64,000 bases of DNA from Pyrinomonadaceae bacterium (lineage in GTDB: Bacteria; Acidobacteriota; Blastocatellia; Pyrinomonadales; Pyrinomonadaceae). This document shows, in pieces, positions 7,974 through 16,968 of the stretch. The notes below the pieces were generated by a model. That model searched no databases, had not been told where the DNA came from, and was given only the letters and a program-made list of their open reading frames with translations. The stretch covers positions 114,501-178,500 of the forward strand of contig JAIBCC010000008.1 in assembly GCA_019694395.1 (NCBI GenBank), in the 5' to 3' direction. Position 1 is the stretch's first letter, and every line of letters starts with the position of its first letter. Made by a program: the position numbers and the translations under genes.

Positions 7974-9833
7974 TTACTGACAAGCCACAAAAATCCCTGA
8001 AGACCGAAAGCGTTTATCAAGGCTGATATTTGAGCCGAAAGCCACACATTTTCCGGTTCTGGAAATTGCCGGAACGCCGATGCCGAATTCTACGCCGTCA
8101 GCACTTTTTTTCGGAGTAATAACCCGTAGATTCGAGCCTTCGACCAAATTTTGCACGACCAGACTTCCGCCAAGATTTGCCGCTTTGGAAGTGAAGACTG
8201 TTTTATTTCCATCAAACGTCAACGGGATTTTTTCGCCTTGTCCGACGGGACTGTCGCCATCGCCAAAACTGCCATTGGCGAAGCTCAAAGGCGTAACTCT
8301 TCCAGAATCAATCTCAACCCGAAATGCGTCCTGCAAGCCGTTTGTATCGCCCGAAAACATATTTTTGGCGGTCGTCGCAAAGGTTACAAATCTTCCATCG
8401 CCCGAAATTGTCGGCGTAATCACACGGCTCGAACTTTCCGTTCCTTGGTCACGATCCATTCCGTCGGAAGTCAGACTGACACGCTTTAATTTTGGGTTGC
8501 CGCGTTGCCAAATGTAAATATCCCAGAGCGTATTTTTATCATCGGTGGTTAGCGGAAAATAGTTGTAAAAAGCGATTCGGCTGCCGTCTTCGGAAATTGA
8601 AGGACGCGAGCCACCGCCGCCTTTTTGGGTTTTCGGATCGCGGCTGATTAAAGTCACCGTTCCCGTCTGCATATCTTTCAGAAAAAGATTGACCGTCGAA
8701 TTTCCGTCAACTCCAGAAGTTAAATTGCTGGCGGATGAACTAAAGGCAATAAATCTTCCGTTGCCTGAAATCGCAGGTTCAAAGCATTCGGAATTGGCTT
8801 CGATTCCGCCAGGGGCATCGCTGACTGCCGTGACGGTATTCGTATCATAATTCCAAACAAAAACATCACGAACTTTATTATTATCAATCGGGACAAGATT
8901 AGTCGCGTAAGATTCAAACGCGACAGATTTTCCGTCTGCTGAAATTGACGGAGCAAAACTATTGCCATCGGCTTCCGCATTGTTCATTCCCTGACTAATA
9001 ACTCGTGTTTCGCCTGTTTTTCGGTCACGCCAAATTATTTGTCTGTATTTTCCGGTCGAATTGCCGAGTCCGGCGGCGTAAGAAACAAAAGTTACATAAC
9101 GACCTTCATCTTCCCCGATTCCGCCAATATCGGGCGAATTGCTGTCGTAAAAAGTTCCAAATTTTTTATCATCTGTGCTGCGGCTGACTAAATCGAATTC
9201 GACAGAATTTGAAGATGTTGGATTCGGTGTCGGCGTTGGTGTTGGTGTAACTCCAGTTCTGCTGCAATCCGCGATAACGGTTAGCGGAGTGTTCGGCACA
9301 ATGCCTTCGTGATTGGTCATTTTGCATTGCCGAGGTCCGCTGATTTGAGAAATAGTGTATCTGTCTCCGATTGGAAAGCCGCCTAAATTTGAGTTTGTAA
9401 AAGAAATCGGATAAGTATGGGTGCGTCCGTATTCATCGGCAAATTTAAAAGATTCGCCTTGTTCAACACCGCTGATATTCATCTTAAAGATTGAAGTCGG
9501 CGGAAAACCGCAATTTACGGACAGTGTCACATCTTGATTAGCAAAAACGCCTTGATTATCAAAAATAGTGCAAGTTCTCGGTCCCGATGTTTGAGAAACT
9601 CTGTATGTCTGTCCTGCTTTGAATTTTGTGGCAAAAGAACCTCTTCGATTTGTAAAATCTAAGACGACTCTATCGTTACTGCCAATCAAAAATTCAAAAC
9701 GGTCGTTTTTTGACAACATACTGTTTCCGTAAATTATCTCAACTTTATATTCAGCAGTTTGTTGCGAATAAACGGCAGAAACTATCAACAAAATCGTTAA
9801 AATTATCAAGGACAAATTGTTTTTACGAATCAT
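7974..9833 (-). CDS. Exported protein with two small repeat domains and a PD40/TolB-like propeller
   Basis: A 619-residue exported protein of unknown function. A signal peptide (LSLIILTILLIVSAVYSQ) is followed by two homologous ~80-residue modules, each with an SGPRxC motif and a closing Cys (residues ~25-190). A Thr/Pro linker (TPTPTPTPNPTSS) follows, then a beta-propeller of PD40/TolB-type blades (SISADGKSVAFESY, AISGNGRFIAFSSS, TISGDGRFVTFATT). The paired Cys in each small module could form disulfides outside the cytoplasm. ATG 9833 is chosen because GGAG lies a few bases upstream; the TTG four codons earlier overlaps that SD. Domain calls are by eye. Confidence 0.82.
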   Translation of the reverse strand: MIRKNNLSLIILTILLIVSAVYSQQTAEYKVEIIYGNSMLSKNDRFEFLIGSNDRVVLDFTNRRGSFATKFKAGQTYRVSQTSGPRTCTIFDNQGVFANQDVTLSVNCGFPPTSIFKMNISGVEQGESFKFADEYGRTHTYPISFTNSNLGGFPIGDRYTISQISGPRQCKMTNHEGIVPNTPLTVIADCSRTGVTPTPTPTPNPTSSNSVEFDLVSRSTDDKKFGTFYDSNSPDIGGIGEDEGRYVTFVSYAAGLGNSTGKYRQIIWRDRKTGETRVISQGMNNAEADGNSFAPSISADGKSVAFESYATNLVPIDNNKVRDVFVWNYDTNTVTAVSDAPGGIEANSECFEPAISGNGRFIAFSSSASNLTSGVDGNSTVNLFLKDMQTGTVTLISRDPKTQKGGGGSRPSISEDGSRIAFYNYFPLTTDDKNTLWDIYIWQRGNPKLKRVSLTSDGMDRDQGTESSSRVITPTISGDGRFVTFATTAKNMFSGDTNGLQDAFRVEIDSGRVTPLSFANGSFGDGDSPVGQGEKIPLTFDGNKTVFTSKAANLGGSLVVQNLVEGSNLRVITPKKSADGVEFGIGVPAISRTGKCVAFGSNISLDKRFRSSGIFVACQ

Positions 9834-9859
9834 ACTTTGCTCCAATTTTTAAGATAAAT

Positions 9860-10798
9860 TTACTCAGATTCAAACCCCGAAGCCTTCAAAACAAAATCAG
9901 GAACTTTTGGCTCATCCGGCAAAATATTTTCTTTTCCTTTATCTAATGCCCAACGATGAAGCCACGAAATTCCGGCTCTTTTGACAAAATTATCGGGTAA
10001 TTTGTAGGCTTCGTCTTTTAGTGCTTCTTCTAAGGGAACGAATTTATAACCACGATTTTTGAGCATTTTAGCTAATTCACCGAAATAATCTGAGTTGATA
10101 AAATTAGCGTGGATGAGCAAGATTTGACTAACTTCACGGTTAAAAAGTTTGACCGATTGGCGTTCCCAATAATCCATTTTGGCTTGCATATAGGGAACAT
10201 AAGCCTTGCCGATTTGCTTCATCAATTTTTTATCGCCTTTATCAAAAGCATTGTCATAAGCACGGGAAAAAATGTAGTCGCCGTTGTCAATCGTGACAGG
10301 TGCAATCGTGTAATTATGATTTTGCAAAAACTCCGCCAAATCTTTTTTTATGTCCAAACCCATTCCTGAATGCAGAAACGGATGGCGGAAATAGCGTATT
10401 TGCAGCCTTTTAGTTTGCAAAAGCTCTTTAGTAATGATTTCGCCTTTTAAGATTTCCGCTTCGTATTTTTCCAAAGAATTGGTGTGTAAATCCAAATGTG
10501 AAAAAGTATGATTGCCAAGTTCCAAATTTGCATTGAGCCACATTCGCAATAAATCAACCTGCAATTCATCACGTTTCTCATTGATGTAAAGTTTATTTTC
10601 GTTGACAAATCCAATCGCGGGAACTTTAAATTTAGTGATGTGCGATAATAATTTTTGAGTGATTTCCTGACGATTTTTTAAATTGTTACGAGTCGAAACG
10701 ACAGGCAAATCGTCAATCGTAACGGCAATTTGGCGATTTTGAGCAAAGGTGAAAAGTGCAAAGATCAAAATGCAAAATAAACTTAAAATTGTCTTCAT
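9860..10798 (-). CDS. Exported polysaccharide deacetylase (NodB domain)
   Basis: A 312-residue carbohydrate esterase 4-like protein. NodB motif 1 is TIDDLP, motif 2 is GNHTFSH, and RYFRHPF is the motif 3 region. Members remove N- or O-acetyl groups from peptidoglycan or polysaccharide. A signal peptide (TILSLFCILIFALFTFAQ) places it outside the cytoplasmic membrane. The start at 10798 is supported by AAAGGA upstream; a longer reading begins inside a repeat arm. It is 36 nt downstream of a VOC gene on the same strand. The signal peptide core is encoded by repeat-like DNA. Confidence 0.88.
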   Translation of the reverse strand: MKTILSLFCILIFALFTFAQNRQIAVTIDDLPVVSTRNNLKNRQEITQKLLSHITKFKVPAIGFVNENKLYINEKRDELQVDLLRMWLNANLELGNHTFSHLDLHTNSLEKYEAEILKGEIITKELLQTKRLQIRYFRHPFLHSGMGLDIKKDLAEFLQNHNYTIAPVTIDNGDYIFSRAYDNAFDKGDKKLMKQIGKAYVPYMQAKMDYWERQSVKLFNREVSQILLIHANFINSDYFGELAKMLKNRGYKFVPLEEALKDEAYKLPDNFVKRAGISWLHRWALDKGKENILPDEPKVPDFVLKASGFESE

Positions 10799-10803
10799 TT
10801 TTT

Positions 10804-10829
10804 CACGTCCTTTCGCGTTTTTCGCGGGC
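10804..10829. repeat. Single repeat arm before the deacetylase start
   Basis: Read on the minus strand it begins GCCCGCGAAAAACGCGAAAG and ends five nucleotides before the ATG at 10798. It contains the AAAGGA that serves as that gene's SD. No partner arm was seen nearby. Confidence 0.72.
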
Positions 10830-10834
10830 AAATC

Positions 10835-11248
10835 TTACTTGGCAAAAACTTGCGAGAAATCTGCAAAAGCCTTAAATTCCAGCGCATTTCCGCTTGGATC
10901 AAGGAAAAACATTGTTGCTTGCTCGCCGACTTCGCCTTTGAAACGGATGTATGGTTCGATGACAAATTTCACGCCTTTGGCTTTTAGTTTTTCGGCAAAT
11001 TTATTAAATTCATCCATTGTCAAAACAATTCCGAAATGCGGGACAGGAACGTTTTTTGAATCAACTTCGTTGTGATGCACAATTCCTGTGTTATCCGCCA
11101 GATGCGCGACGATTTGATGCCCGAAAAGGTTAAAATCAATCCAATGCTCCGAACTTCGACCTTCTTCGCATTCCAGAATTCCGCCGTAAAAATTTCGTGC
11201 TTCGTCCAGATTATGGACGGGAAAAGCTAAATGAAATAGATTGTTCAT
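10835..11248 (-). CDS. VOC-family (glyoxalase/dioxygenase fold) protein
   Basis: A 137-residue single-domain vicinal-oxygen-chelate protein. The opening [20 protein letters not shown] and the closing [11 protein letters not shown] are typical beta-alpha-beta halves. Candidate metal ligands are the early His and the Glu in the final strand. Members include glyoxalase I, ring-cleavage dioxygenases and antibiotic-binding proteins, and the sequence does not decide among them. It is co-directional with and close to the deacetylase gene, but no functional link is evident. Confidence 0.85.
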   Translation of the reverse strand: MNNLFHLAFPVHNLDEARNFYGGILECEEGRSSEHWIDFNLFGHQIVAHLADNTGIVHHNEVDSKNVPVPHFGIVLTMDEFNKFAEKLKAKGVKFVIEPYIRFKGEVGEQATMFFLDPSGNALEFKAFADFSQVFAK

Positions 11249-11283
11249 ATTATTAATTTTTTAAGATAATTTTATTGGATTTG

Positions 11284-11928
11284 TTATTTTTTTTTCGGCA
11301 TCAGCATCTTGGTAGATTGATTCAGCCAGGTTTCATACCAATCAAGAAAACCTGATCTTTCGGAAAAATCGTTAGTTTTACAATATGGATAAATACCAGC
11401 CTCACTGCTTCGGTCATCTATCCACATATTTCCATATTCTTTGCCATTAACAACCAAACTCGTAAAAATCCCGCAGCCGAGATTGCAAAGCCTCAAAACT
11501 CCGTAATTGTGTTGCGGTTCATTCCATTTCTCATCAATTTCATCTTCATCAAAATCGTCTGCATCCGCATCTTCATTCATCATTATCTGAGGTTCCGTAT
11601 GCGGAAAAGGCAATGCCGGATTAACCAAATTTTCCTCTTTTGGATAGTCCATATCTGCAAAAAGAGAGTTTTCCAATTTTGCCAGACCATACGCCGGACC
11701 TGCGCCGCCATTGCCGATTTGCTGTAGAAAAATTGAATATTCCAAAGGTAATTTAATTTTATGCTTTTCCTCAAAAGTAGAAATCGTTTCTAAGTCCAAA
11801 GTTTCATTCAAATCAAATTTGTGCAGTCTGGAACCAAAAGTTTTCAGATTTTTATCAAGATTTTTTAATTTGGAAAATTTTTCTTTTATTCGTAGAATTT
11901 GTTCACTCAATTCAATGTCCGTTTGCAT
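11284..11928 (-). CDS. SMI1/KNR4 (SUKH) family protein
   Basis: A 214-residue protein with a SUKH-type domain: an N-terminal helical region, then TFEEKHKIKLPLEYSIFLQQ followed by IGNGGAGPAYGL, the recognisable core, and a strand-rich C-terminus with an acidic insert (DEDADADDFDEDEIDEKW). Bacterial SUKH proteins often serve as immunity proteins of contact-dependent or secreted toxins, but no toxin gene is next to it. I chose ATG 11928 (MQTDIELSE); the upstream in-frame extension would overlap the divergent methyltransferase gene. Confidence 0.82.
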   Translation of the reverse strand: MQTDIELSEQILRIKEKFSKLKNLDKNLKTFGSRLHKFDLNETLDLETISTFEEKHKIKLPLEYSIFLQQIGNGGAGPAYGLAKLENSLFADMDYPKEENLVNPALPFPHTEPQIMMNEDADADDFDEDEIDEKWNEPQHNYGVLRLCNLGCGIFTSLVVNGKEYGNMWIDDRSSEAGIYPYCKTNDFSERSGFLDWYETWLNQSTKMLMPKKK

Positions 11929-11950
11929 ATTTTTGATAAAATTAATGTTT

Positions 11951-13120
11951 ATGCTGGAAAATGTCGAAAAATTTATCTCCGGGTTCGCTAAATCTTTACA
12001 CGAAGAAACTTTTATCAAACTTACTTTAGGCAATTATAAAGGCTCAGATGAACATTTACAAAAAATTCTGGTGCGGTTGGTTGATACCAAAAAAGGGAAA
12101 AGGCTTTTCTTTCTCTATCGCTACGACACGCGCGACACGGCGAAAAATTACGATTTTAACGAAGGCATCAAAATTTTGCGTCACACTCTCGGCACAGAAT
12201 TCATGGCAGGACATCTTTTTACGACCAGTAACGATTTTCAATTAGATATCGGTAAAAAAGGGAAATCACGATTAAATACTGCAAAACCAACATTTAAACT
12301 TAAACCGACCACTTCGCACGACCGCGAGAAACGCCGTTTTGTGCAGCAAGATTCGTTTTATTTGCAGGCACTCGGAATCACTACTGATGCAGGTGAAGTT
12401 CGAGACAAACAACAGGATAAATGGAAGCAAATTAATAAATTCGTTGAGACTTTGGGCAGATTTTTTGAAAACTCATTATTGGCAAACCGTAAAGAATTGA
12501 AAATCGTTGACATGGGTTGTGGCAAAGGTTATTTGACTTTTGCGACCTATGATTATTTCAAAAATATTCTCGGCTTGGACGTCAAAGTAATCGGCGTAGA
12601 TACTAAATCGGAGCTGGTCGGATTGTGCAACGATATTGCTAAAACGTGTGAATTTAATGGTTTGCAGTTTGTGAACGGGTGGATTGGCGATTATGATTTG
12701 CAGGATACCGATATTTTGATTGCCCTTCACGCCTGTAATACGGCAACTGACGATGCAATTTACAAAGGTATCAAAGCCAACGCAGATTTAATTGTGGTCG
12801 CGCCGTGCTGTCATCAGGAAATCCGCCCGCAAATCAAATCTCCGGAGATGCTGAGCGGAATTTTGCGGCACGGTGTAATGATGGAAAGGATGGCGGAAAC
12901 GATTACGGACGGGTTGCGTTCTTTGCTTTTGGAAAAAAGCGGTTATTCAACCAAACTTTTTGAATTTATTGCCACCGAACACACACCGAAAAATAATATG
13001 TTGGTCGGCACAAAGTTGGAAAAGAAAAGTGCAGCCGTCGAAACTGCCGCGCAAATCGCTGAAATAAAAGAATTTTACGGAATTAAAGAACAAAGATTGG
13101 AAACTTTGCTCAATTCCTAA
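11951..13120 (+). CDS. SAM-dependent methyltransferase (Methyltransf_32-like)
   Basis: A 389-residue class I methyltransferase. The SAM-binding motif is IVDMGCGKGYLTFATYDYF at about residues 180-200, followed by IGVDTKSELV and the motif ALHACNTATDDAI. The stretch VVAPCCHQEIRPQI resembles the CCH-containing motif of the Methyltransf_32 group (as in the C-terminal domain of GSTCD). The N-terminal ~170 residues look like an additional substrate domain. Substrate unknown, possibly RNA. The start is ATG 11951 (or 11945). Its stop overlaps the stop of the convergent VWA gene by four bases. Confidence 0.82.
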   Translation: MLENVEKFISGFAKSLHEETFIKLTLGNYKGSDEHLQKILVRLVDTKKGKRLFFLYRYDTRDTAKNYDFNEGIKILRHTLGTEFMAGHLFTTSNDFQLDIGKKGKSRLNTAKPTFKLKPTTSHDREKRRFVQQDSFYLQALGITTDAGEVRDKQQDKWKQINKFVETLGRFFENSLLANRKELKIVDMGCGKGYLTFATYDYFKNILGLDVKVIGVDTKSELVGLCNDIAKTCEFNGLQFVNGWIGDYDLQDTDILIALHACNTATDDAIYKGIKANADLIVVAPCCHQEIRPQIKSPEMLSGILRHGVMMERMAETITDGLRSLLLEKSGYSTKLFEFIATEHTPKNNMLVGTKLEKKSAAVETAAQIAEIKEFYGIKEQRLETLLNS

Positions 13121-14235
13121 TTTTTGACGAAATATCCTTGTCTCGCCCGCAAACGAAGTTTATTCGGATTAGTCAGATTAACGTTCAATTTGACGTATTT
13201 ATTTGCCGGAAATTCGGCTTCCGAATAGTATTGCACCAAATATTGGGCTTGTAATTCATTGGCTAACTGCCGGAAAATTTGGGTCAAAGTTGCCTGATTT
13301 TGCCGGATATTTACGGCATTTTGATAGTTATCCTTTAAGTTGATCGAAGCAAATTTCGGCAAAAACGCCGTTCCACCGGTTTCGTCCGCGAATTTCTGCA
13401 AATTGCTTTGTCCAAATTCGCTCATTTTGTTTAACTGATACGATCCGCCGCCCGGATTTATCGAATAAAAAACCGAATCAGCAAGCTGGATGCTTTGCAA
13501 AACTTTATTTTGCTCTTTCACTTTTGCTTCATCCCGGGCTTTAACTCGAATGCTTCGCAGCTCATCATTGCTGAGATTATTCTGCATAATTTTACTCTCA
13601 GCATCCCAAATTGCTTTAATTACTCCGGCACTGTTCGTATCGTCACCATCAGAAATTGCAACTAATACTTTACGTCTTCCTTGCGGGGAATTTTTTTGTA
13701 AATAATTAGCCGCAAAGCGAACCGAATCATAAAAAGCAGTTTGTTCTTTAGTTGGTCTGATGTTTTTAATTGAAATCTGAGACGTTTCTGCCGAATCACG
13801 GGCTTGGATCAGCACCGGTTTTTCACCAATGGTAAAAATTGTCGCGCGATCTTCGGGGCGCATTACCTCTTTTAGAAATTGCGAAGCCGTATCCAGTTCA
13901 AATTGGAACATTGCATCCGTGCTGGCGGAAACATCGAAAAGCAGTGCAATTTCCAGCGGAACTTTTTCAGCATCACTAACTTCGGCAATTTCCTGTGGTT
14001 TATTTTCTTCGGAAATCTGAAAATCTTGTTTTTTCAAACCCAAAACGGGTTGTCCATTTACGTCGGTAACTGACACTGGAACAATAACTAAACGCGATTC
14101 GACTTTAATGACTTCATCATCATTAACCGGAGTCGGACTGGGAGTTGGTTTTGGCGTTTGGGCAAAACTTGGTAAGGCAAAAGTAAAAAGTAAAAAGGCA
14201 AAAGTTAGAAATTTTTCAGAATTCAAATTTTTCAT
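13117..14235 (-). CDS. Exported VWA-domain protein (Acidobacteria type)
   Basis: A 372-residue exported protein. A signal peptide (FLTFAFLLFTFALPSFAQ) and a Pro/Thr linker precede a beta-sandwich stretch (VIVPVSVTDVNGQPVLGLKK) and a von Willebrand A domain with a MIDAS-like motif (LLFDVSASTDAM, ~residue 115). This layout is the VWFA-related family that is abundant in Acidobacteria; function unknown, possibly adhesion or envelope assembly. A second member lies at 15509. ATG 14235 is used because the hydrophobic core follows at once. The signal-peptide region overlaps a GTAAAAAG-type repeat. Confidence 0.88.
   Translation of the reverse strand: MKNLNSEKFLTFAFLLFTFALPSFAQTPKPTPSPTPVNDDEVIKVESRLVIVPVSVTDVNGQPVLGLKKQDFQISEENKPQEIAEVSDAEKVPLEIALLFDVSASTDAMFQFELDTASQFLKEVMRPEDRATIFTIGEKPVLIQARDSAETSQISIKNIRPTKEQTAFYDSVRFAANYLQKNSPQGRRKVLVAISDGDDTNSAGVIKAIWDAESKIMQNNLSNDELRSIRVKARDEAKVKEQNKVLQSIQLADSVFYSINPGGGSYQLNKMSEFGQSNLQKFADETGGTAFLPKFASINLKDNYQNAVNIRQNQATLTQIFRQLANELQAQYLVQYYSEAEFPANKYVKLNVNLTNPNKLRLRARQGYFVKN
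14176..14205. repeat. GTAAAAAG-type tract inside a signal-peptide coding region
   Basis: The + strand reads GGCAAAAGTAAAAAGTAAAA and continues in the same period. On the coding (minus) strand it encodes the LTFAFLLFTFA hydrophobic core. The same tract type is found between genes at 16842, 22733 and 25477. Confidence 0.8.
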
Positions 14236-14300
14236 AATTATAAGTTTTGCAAAATCAGATTGAACAAAATCCACATTCTACATTCTCCAATCCAAAATCA

Positions 14301-14340
14301 AAAGACCGCATTTGACACAAAATCTGATGCGGTCTTTTTT
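14301..14340 (-). terminator. Bidirectional-looking hairpin terminator after the ompA-family gene
   Basis: AAAGACCGCAT (14301-14311) pairs perfectly with ATGCGGTCTTT (14327-14337) around a 15-nt loop. A T run follows on the + strand, and a TTTTGATTTT run follows on the minus strand, the direction of the OmpA gene ending at 14364. Confidence 0.78.
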
Positions 14341-14363
14341 TCAAAAGTTGTTAAGTTTGTTAG

Positions 14364-15326
14364 TTATTGATTTGGATTGTTGCGAACTTCAACATTTTGG
14401 TTTAATCCACGGCTCGCCAAAATCTTCACTTCAACGCGACGATTTTGTTCACGACCTTCTTTAGTAGTATTGTCTGCAACCGGTTGGAGTGCACCGAAAC
14501 CATATGATGTGCTGATTCTGCGAAGCGGAATATTGTGTGTTTCAACTAAATAATCAATTACGGCTTGAGCGCGTTTTTGACTTAGAACTTTGTTCTTTTG
14601 AGCATCACCCTCAGCCGAAGCAAATCCGGTAATTTCAACCATATAACCTTTCATTGTTAAAGCTGTTTGAGCTACCTGATCAAGTTTAGCTTTTCCTTCA
14701 GGTAATAAAACCGAGCTTCCGACTTTGAAATTAACAGTTTCAGTTGATTGAACAACATAATCATCAATCGCTCCAATTCTTTGATTGGTAGCATTAACAC
14801 CGGCAATTGCGGCATCTGCCGAATCCTGAGCTGCTTTTGCACCGCCGCGAGCAGCATTTGAAACAGCCATCAATTCGTCAATTTGTCCTGAAACACGTTG
14901 AGCATTTTGCTCAGCTTGACTTAATCTTTCTTCTGCCGGAGCCACACGGCTATCAATTGATTGTGCGGTTTTAAAATCATCTTTGGTAAAACGCACCTGC
15001 TTAGCAACTAAATTACCTGCCCCATCGCCCGTTCCTTCGACTTCAAGGTTCAATCCGCGCACAAGCTGACTTGATGCGACATTATCGCCACCACCGAAAA
15101 ATCCTCCTTTGGTTTTGATGCTGGTAGCAGAAGTTAAGGAAACATTGGTATCAACCCCAGTTGCGTCACGCACAACAAGTTTGTCTGTGTCTTTGGAAAT
15201 AATAACGCCTTTCAGTTTCATTTTTTGACCAACGGCAACCGTTCTGGTTTGGGTATTGGATTGAGCAAAAACGCTCATCATTCCAAGAGACAAAACAAAT
15301 AAAATCACTGACAATTTCTTTAGCAT
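14364..15326 (-). CDS. OmpA-family outer-membrane/periplasmic protein
   Basis: A 320-residue protein with a signal peptide (LSVILFVLSLGMMSVFAQ), an N-terminal small beta domain (KLKGVIISKDTDKLVVRDA), a predicted helical, coiled-coil-like middle (about residues 125-190), and a C-terminal OmpA peptidoglycan-binding domain. The latter shows TVNFKVGSSVLLPEGKAKLD, ITGFASAEGD and GREQNRRVEVKIL. It probably tethers the outer envelope to peptidoglycan. The start at 15326 is set by an AAGGAG about ten bases upstream. A clear hairpin terminator follows at 14301-14340. Confidence 0.9.
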   Translation of the reverse strand: MLKKLSVILFVLSLGMMSVFAQSNTQTRTVAVGQKMKLKGVIISKDTDKLVVRDATGVDTNVSLTSATSIKTKGGFFGGGDNVASSQLVRGLNLEVEGTGDGAGNLVAKQVRFTKDDFKTAQSIDSRVAPAEERLSQAEQNAQRVSGQIDELMAVSNAARGGAKAAQDSADAAIAGVNATNQRIGAIDDYVVQSTETVNFKVGSSVLLPEGKAKLDQVAQTALTMKGYMVEITGFASAEGDAQKNKVLSQKRAQAVIDYLVETHNIPLRRISTSYGFGALQPVADNTTKEGREQNRRVEVKILASRGLNQNVEVRNNPNQ

Positions 15327-15508
15327 AACTTTTTTACTCCTTGAAAAATAATCGAAATTCAAACGTTTGACGTTGAAAGTTTAAATTTGGGTTGTCAAAA
15401 AAATAAACAAACGCCAAAAAAATGAGGACAATAACTGTAAAAAACAGCTAAGGTTTCATTTTACAAAATTTAGCGGGATAAAAACAAACTAATTTTTTCT
15501 TTGAAATT

Positions 15509-16765
15509 TTATTTTTTCTTTGCATTATCGTCCGGTGCAGTATAAAAAGGACGATGCTGAACTACAAACTCCTTATCATCGGGAACTCCGTCACCATTGA
15601 CATCAACTTTTACTTCCAATTTATATTTTTTCCCATCGTGCGGTTTAATTCCGCTGTCATAGCCTAAACTATATTGATTACGCAACAGTGCATTGATGTT
15701 ATTAAGAATCCCCGGGATTTCTCCTTCAAAAGTCATCGCATAATGCGCTCCGCCGGACTCTTTTGCCAGCGTATTCATCGTATTTTGAGCTTGTAAAAAG
15801 GTTAATCTGCCTGGAAATCCGCTAATTGAATCAGTTGCATCTAAATACGGCTCATACATTTTATAAAAAAGATTGCCGGTGCTGATGATATAAATCGGAA
15901 TTCCCGCATTTTGAACGATTTTGCGGCATTGGTCATAGTTGATTTTGCTGAAAGTATCAATGCCCGAAGCCACTAAAATTAGGGCACGACGTTTGGCTTG
16001 AACTGAAACCATTCCACTATATTCGGCGGTTTCCTCTTTTGAATTTTCCAAAACTACCGAATCTCCGCGACCGCCGACCAACGCGAATTTAATTGCATCA
16101 AAAAGGTTATTTTCCCGAAAAGCAGGATTATTTCTCAAAAGTAAATTGACAGTTTGATTCAACCGATTCGGATCGTTGGTAAAGTCTGTAATTGGAGTCG
16201 GGCGAATATCAAAAGCAATGATTGAAGCATAATCATCAGGAGCTTTGATAAATTTTGAAAGGAAATACGCAACCGGACGGATTACCTCAAGTTTTCCGGC
16301 TTCTTGTCCACGGCTTGCCAAAGTTCCGAAAACCTCCGACCATTTGCTGTATTCAACTACCAAAGTTACTGTGATCGGAGCTTCGGGCGTAGAAAAATTG
16401 CTTATATCCTGCTTGACTCCGTTTTCAAAAACCGAAAAGTTTTCTTTCTTTAATCCAGTAATGATCTGACCTGTTTTTTTATTAAGAACGACCGCATCAA
16501 CATTGACGAGGCTGGTATCAATTTTCAGAACTTCGTTATCTACGACCGCGTTTTTCTCTTCTTCTCTCTGCTTTTTCTCTTCAGCTTCTTTTTTCAGTTG
16601 CTCTTCGGTTTTTGGAACCGGACGCTGATTTTTTTTGCCGTCGCCTTGCGGCGCATCAGGTCTTTGCGGACGCGATTGAGCAAAAGCATTAACTTCCAAC
16701 CCTGTCAATAAAAAGACAGAGAGAAAAATAATGCTTGCCAAACGATAAAAATTGATTGATTGCAT
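15509..16765 (-). CDS. Exported VWA-domain protein with charged linker
   Basis: A 418-residue paralogue-type relative of the VWA protein at 13117. A signal peptide (LASIIFLSVFLLTGLEVNAF) is followed by a very charged Lys/Glu segment (about residues 50-75). Then come the VNVDAVVLNKKTGQIITGLK strand region and a VWA-like domain whose metal-binding site looks degenerate (TLVVEYSKWSEVF replaces the usual DxSxS). The C-terminus LEVKVDVNGDGVPDDKEF is a calcium-loop-like motif. The start at 16765 has AAGGAAA upstream; an upstream extension would run into a repeat. Probably exported to the envelope; function unknown. Confidence 0.85.
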   Translation of the reverse strand: MQSINFYRLASIIFLSVFLLTGLEVNAFAQSRPQRPDAPQGDGKKNQRPVPKTEEQLKKEAEEKKQREEEKNAVVDNEVLKIDTSLVNVDAVVLNKKTGQIITGLKKENFSVFENGVKQDISNFSTPEAPITVTLVVEYSKWSEVFGTLASRGQEAGKLEVIRPVAYFLSKFIKAPDDYASIIAFDIRPTPITDFTNDPNRLNQTVNLLLRNNPAFRENNLFDAIKFALVGGRGDSVVLENSKEETAEYSGMVSVQAKRRALILVASGIDTFSKINYDQCRKIVQNAGIPIYIISTGNLFYKMYEPYLDATDSISGFPGRLTFLQAQNTMNTLAKESGGAHYAMTFEGEIPGILNNINALLRNQYSLGYDSGIKPHDGKKYKLEVKVDVNGDGVPDDKEFVVQHRPFYTAPDDNAKKK

Positions 16766-16841
16766 AGCTATTTCCTTCGGGAACATTAATTCTTTAGATT
16801 CAAATTTTCGTTCTTTGGTTGGAATAATGCAAATGTTTTTG

Positions 16842-16966
16842 AAAGTAAAAAGTAAAAAGTAAAAAGGCAAAATCAAGAAGGTTAGCTAATCTGTTGAAAA
16901 AGTGACATTTACGTCAACAAAAAAACAGAAAAGTTTTCCTTTTTACCTTTTGCCTTTTACCTTTAT
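16842..16966. repeat. Intergenic dyad repeat, GTAAAAAG type
   Basis: Left arm 16842-16872 iterates GTAAAAA and ends AGGCAAAAT; right arm 16934-16966 iterates the complement (CCTTTTTACC, TGCCTTTTACC). The right arm ends two bases before the stop codon of the minus-strand gene at 16969, so it would be in that gene's 3' UTR. Confidence 0.85.
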
Positions 16967-16968
16967 AG

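Noticed and set aside
16766-16876. 37-residue N-terminal extension of the VWA protein at 15509
   Set aside because: Its distal part is encoded by the GTAAAAAG repeat and it would precede a complete signal peptide; the ATG at 16765 has a good SD.
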